A DNA stretch of 7,428 nt from CAYRFU01 sp964423525 (GTDB taxonomy: Bacteria > Vulcanimicrobiota > Xenobia > Xenobiales > JADMJV01). A program made the position numbers and the translations under genes. Location of the stretch: contig CAYRFU010000339.1 of assembly GCA_964423525.1 (NCBI GenBank), positions 1 to 7,428 of the forward strand. The letters run 5' to 3'. The notes under the pieces are model-generated. The model was given only the letters and a program-made list of their open reading frames with translations. It was not told the DNA's origin and made no database searches. Positions 5,636-7,428 of this stretch are shown here, one piece after another. The stretch's first letter is position 1. Each line of letters opens with the position of its first letter.

Positions 5636-6342
5636 CAGGGATAGAGATTCCGGTCCCAGTTGGTCTCGGTCGCCACCACAGGCATCAGGGGGTCGACCGT
5701 TCTCAGGGCCTCTTCTCGACTCCCAAAAACTGCGGTTAGACGATGGACGGTCATATCTCTCATCGCTTGGAGATGATCAAAACCGGCCCGATCGATCGCC
5801 TCCCGGCCGAAAACCCAAGCCCGCTCCTCTTTCTCTTCACGGACAGCACCAGCCATTTGAGTCACCTCATCGACCAATCTAAGAAGCTGATCCTGGGTTT
5901 CCTCGGGGGCCTCGCCTGCAACCCTCAATAACAAGCCGAGGGTCTTCTGAACAGCCAACTCCCTCACGGAATCTCGATGTTCCAAATGGCCGATTTCGTG
6001 TCCGAGGAGCGCCGCCTCGCCTTCTGGCGTGAAGTGCTCCGTGTAGTCGGGGTCGACGTAGACCTTTCCGGGAATAGCGGCACCGAGTTTATCCCCAAGT
6101 CGAGCCACAACCACCTCGAAATCCCGTCGCTCGGTCAAACGCCCGGCCAGGCCCTGGAGCCTCTGACGGCGTGACTCGTCATCCAGAACCTCCACCGACC
6201 CGCTCTCGACCAGTGCCAGATGAGTCCTTTCTCCGAGTCGAAGCTCCTCACCAGGTCCGACCAGGTCGAGAGCAGTCGAAATCAAGGGCGCTAGCGGGCT
6301 CGAAACCAGGCCCGCCTCGGCTAACTTTTTGCCAACGGCCAA
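5635..6342 (-). CDS. M48-type zinc metalloprotease, catalytic part
   Basis: A peptidase-like protein with the zinc motif HEIGHLEH (HExxH at residues 115-119 of this frame) preceded by PGKVYVDPDYTEHFTPEGEAALL, the usual M48 lead-in of strand then helix. A third ligand is expected in the later ExxxD-type helix; KEERAWVFGREAIDRAGFD (171-189) aligns with it, with Glu172/173 as candidate ligand. The usual Asp after Glu-x-x-Ala is Trp here. No membrane segment or signal peptide is visible, so it resembles soluble minimal M48 domains rather than HtpX. The TTG at 6340-6342 is only the first start-like codon: the same frame is open up to 6411 and reads GGGGLEAAYLAHT just before it, and coding clearly continues upstream in another frame. 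Convergent with the LOG gene. Confidence 0.8.
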   Translation of the reverse strand: MAVGKKLAEAGLVSSPLAPLISTALDLVGPGEELRLGERTHLALVESGSVEVLDDESRRQRLQGLAGRLTERRDFEVVVARLGDKLGAAIPGKVYVDPDYTEHFTPEGEAALLGHEIGHLEHRDSVRELAVQKTLGLLLRVAGEAPEETQDQLLRLVDEVTQMAGAVREEKEERAWVFGREAIDRAGFDHLQAMRDMTVHRLTAVFGSREEALRTVDPLMPVVATETNWDRNLYP

Positions 6343-6380
6343 AGTGTGGGCGAGATAGGCTGCCTCCAGACCCCCTCCCC

Positions 6381-6593
6381 CCTGGGTGGGGCCAGTTCTG
6401 CCTGATCGATCTCAAGACCGTGGTGGGCCGAGAATTCAAGTGCACCCCGATAGGCTCGAGTGACGAACTGGTCGGAATCAAGCTCCGGAAAAGTCTCATC
6501 AGGAGGCTGCTTGAGTCTTGGCAGCCTCTCTTTACGAAGGCCGATAACTTGACCATCATAACCCCAGCCTAAGCGGGGTCCGTCACACCAACG
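6381..6593 (-). CDS. N-terminal part of the M48-type protease, in a shifted frame
   Basis: The minus strand from 6560 to 6381 reads 60 residues with protein-like composition (GQVIGLRKERLPRLK..., LDSDQFVTRAYRGALEFSA, IDQAELAPPR) and joins the catalytic frame if one G is added to the runs GGGGGG-A-GGGGG (plus-strand Cs at 6371-6382), giving RGGGGLEAAYLAHT. The frame is open back to a TAA at 6596-6594 but contains no ATG, GTG or TTG before the protease region. ATG-ATG at 6559-6554 lies in a neighbouring frame and may be the true start with one more indel. No homologous domain is recognised in this N-terminal part; it is rich in charged residues and looks helical. Confidence 0.6.
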
Positions 6594-6651
6594 TTAACGG
6601 CTCTTTCTACTTGTCGAGCAAAAGCCGGACCGTGAATACTTGGTGGACGTG

Positions 6652-6704
6652 AAAAAAAGTTGAACGGTCATGGTGTAGACAGAGCTGGGGGTCCGTGCTA
6701 TAAT
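6652..6704 (+). promoter_or_regulatory. Sigma70-type promoter of tRNA-Asn, with UP-like A-tract
   Basis: TAGACA (6676-6681, one mismatch to TTGACA) and a perfect TATAAT (6699-6704) are 17 bp apart, predicting a start near 6711, about 9 nt before the mature tRNA. An A7 run at 6652-6658 lies at about -59 to -53, where the distal UP-element site is expected. The bases after the -10 box (TGCCGCC) are GC-rich, as in stable-RNA promoters under stringent control. Confidence 0.82.
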
Positions 6705-6719
6705 TGCCGCCAAGAACGA

Positions 6720-6794
6720 TCCGACGTAGCTCAGCGGTAGAGCAACCGGCTGTTAACCGGTTGGTCGCTGGTTCGAATCCAGCCGTCGGAGCCA
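6720..6794 (+). tRNA. tRNA-Asn (anticodon GTT)
   Basis: Complete 75-nt cloverleaf with encoded CCA. Acceptor TCCGACG (6720-6726) pairs with CGTCGGA (6784-6790), discriminator G 6791, CCA 6792-6794. D stem GCTC/GAGC (6729-6732, 6740-6743) with loop AGCGGTA; anticodon stem ACCGG/CCGGT (6745-6749, 6757-6761) with loop CTGTTAA, anticodon GTT at 6752-6754, which reads AAC and AAT; variable loop TGGTC; T stem GCTGG/CCAGC (6767-6771, 6779-6783) with loop TTCGAAT. All stems are perfectly paired, so it should be functional. It is a single-gene transcript with its own promoter and terminator. Confidence 0.98.
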
Positions 6795-6800
6795 AATAGG

Positions 6801-6827
6801 AAGCCTGCCGTCCGCGCAGGCTTTTTT
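6801..6827 (+). terminator. Intrinsic terminator of tRNA-Asn
   Basis: Stem AAGCCTGC (6801-6808) / GCAGGCTT (6816-6823), 7-nt loop CGTCCGC, followed by six Ts (6822-6827). It starts 7 nt after the tRNA CCA end. The following 6828-6963 contains no gene, RNA or clear signal that I can support. Confidence 0.92.
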
Positions 6828-6963
6828 GGTTCCGCTAACCTAGGTGGTGTGGCCGCATCGTCGGGGCCGCAGTGGCTCGCTCAAACCTCTTCTCAAACTC
6901 GCTTCCAGTAGCTTAGGCCTTACGAATTTCTAAAGCCCGAGAACCCCAAGGATTCTAAGGGGA

Positions 6964-7045
6964 TTGAGCCTCGGCGAAGAAACGGGTCCTATGGAGGTCG
7001 AACAGGCACAAGAGGTGACCAAATTGGTGAAAACAGCGGTCCTTT
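6964..7045 (+). CDS. Probable N-terminal segment of the GAF-like protein (other frame)
   Basis: From TTG 6964 (AAGGA at 6948-6952 is 11 nt upstream) or ATG 6991, this segment encodes an amphipathic helix EVEQAQEVTKLVKTAVL. It leads directly into the next frame at the TTT of 7043-7045. Beyond that point its own frame becomes Pro/Arg/Ser-rich and non-protein-like (GQRPESPTSRGGPG). Confidence 0.45.
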
Positions 7046-7402
7046 ATGGTCAACGACCTGAAAGCCCAACGAGCCGTGGTGGTCCTGGCCAGCGCCTCGC
7101 TGACCCGGTCAGAGGCCACTGCCCAATACGGATTCTCCCACACCATCTGGGTCGACCCGAGCCTCGACCAGAGGATTCTCGAAAGGCTCAGAAGAGGGTC
7201 AGAGCCAGTCCACGTCTTCGATTCTAACCAAGACCCTGTCTATGGCTGCGACCAGGCCCACCGTTCCTCTCTTGGCGTAGCCCTCGAGAAGGGCGGATTT
7301 CTGTATTGCGACCACTCGCCCCCTGTGTGCCAAGATGGGATGAGACAGATCTTGCCCCGAGAATTAATGAGTTTTTCGGGAAGAGATCTGGTGGTGGAGT
7401 AG
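7046..7402 (+). CDS. Small GAF-like protein, N-terminus probably frameshifted
   Basis: A 118-codon frame with GC-rich third positions. The C-terminal half, GSEPVHVFDSNQDP, then SSLGVALEKGGFLYCDHSPP, resembles the end of a GAF sensor domain (a conserved 'VPL..gg.vlGvLYvDh' strand pair), and QRAVVVLASAS resembles its first strand ('aergfvlL'). This is pattern inference and the match is partial, so the ligand and role are unknown. ATG 7046 has no good ribosome site. The preceding frame (TTG 6964 or ATG 6991) gives EVEQAQEVTKLVKTAVL, a plausible first GAF helix; deleting one T of 7043-7045 joins them as ...KTAVLMVNDLKAQRAV.... The full protein would then be about 136-145 residues, a normal single GAF length. 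No cysteine or histidine ligand motif is evident. Confidence 0.6.
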   Translation: MVNDLKAQRAVVVLASASLTRSEATAQYGFSHTIWVDPSLDQRILERLRRGSEPVHVFDSNQDPVYGCDQAHRSSLGVALEKGGFLYCDHSPPVCQDGMRQILPRELMSFSGRDLVVE

Positions 7403-7428
7403 GAGCGGAGACCCGAGCCTGAGGCGAG

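Noticed and set aside
6607..6795. Minus-strand ORF over the tRNA (GFEPATNRLTAGCSTAELR-like product)
   Set aside because: It is the well-known false ORF produced by the reverse complement of a tRNA gene; the perfect tRNA-Asn cloverleaf explains it.
6720..7402. tRNA-Asn as an integration site for a mobile element
   Set aside because: No direct repeat of the tRNA 3' end, integrase or other mobile gene is visible downstream in the window.

Overview
This is a GC-rich bacterial window from a draft assembly, as shown by a run of ten Ns at 5340-5349. Gene families are clear but the phylum is not. A fragment of the GxxExxY family, overlapping genes, TTG starts and proline-rich N-termini would suit an uncultured environmental bacterium. 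No marker here fixes the lineage.

Left part, minus strand (229-2548): a tightly overlapping set transcribed leftward, pcnB-type poly(A) polymerase, then rpiA (ribose-5-phosphate isomerase A), then a small [2Fe-2S] ferredoxin. Both junctions are 4-bp start/stop overlaps, so this looks like one translationally coupled operon. Beyond its 3' end the window edge holds a broken plus-strand GxxExxY gene (1-80) and a 9-bp-stem inverted repeat (109-138).

Middle, plus strand (2619-5599): a divergent run made of a secreted TolB-like beta-propeller, a DUF2249-like plus hemerythrin HHE protein (7-bp overlap), and a large protein with two LOG (lysine-decarboxylase-like) Rossmann domains. The second LOG domain has lost its signature motifs. 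The LOG gene is split by two compensating single-base shifts, about 4322-4326 and the G8 run at 4720-4727, and also contains the N gap. It converges on a minus-strand M48-type metalloprotease (5635 to about 6559), itself frameshifted at a C-rich run. Three tandem copies of a 19-bp unit sit exactly between the two stop codons.

Right part, plus strand: a textbook stable-RNA unit (sigma70-type promoter, tRNA-Asn(GTT), intrinsic terminator), then about 136 bp with no recognisable feature, then a small GAF-like protein (7046-7402) whose N-terminus probably starts upstream in another frame.

No clearly new multi-gene system is visible. The most interesting items are the tandem LOG protein with a pseudo-enzymatic second half, its linkage to the DUF2249-hemerythrin and propeller genes, and the 19-bp repeat between convergent stops. 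Three or four probable single-base indels mean that apparent pseudogenes here are more likely sequence errors than decay, except the GxxExxY remnant.
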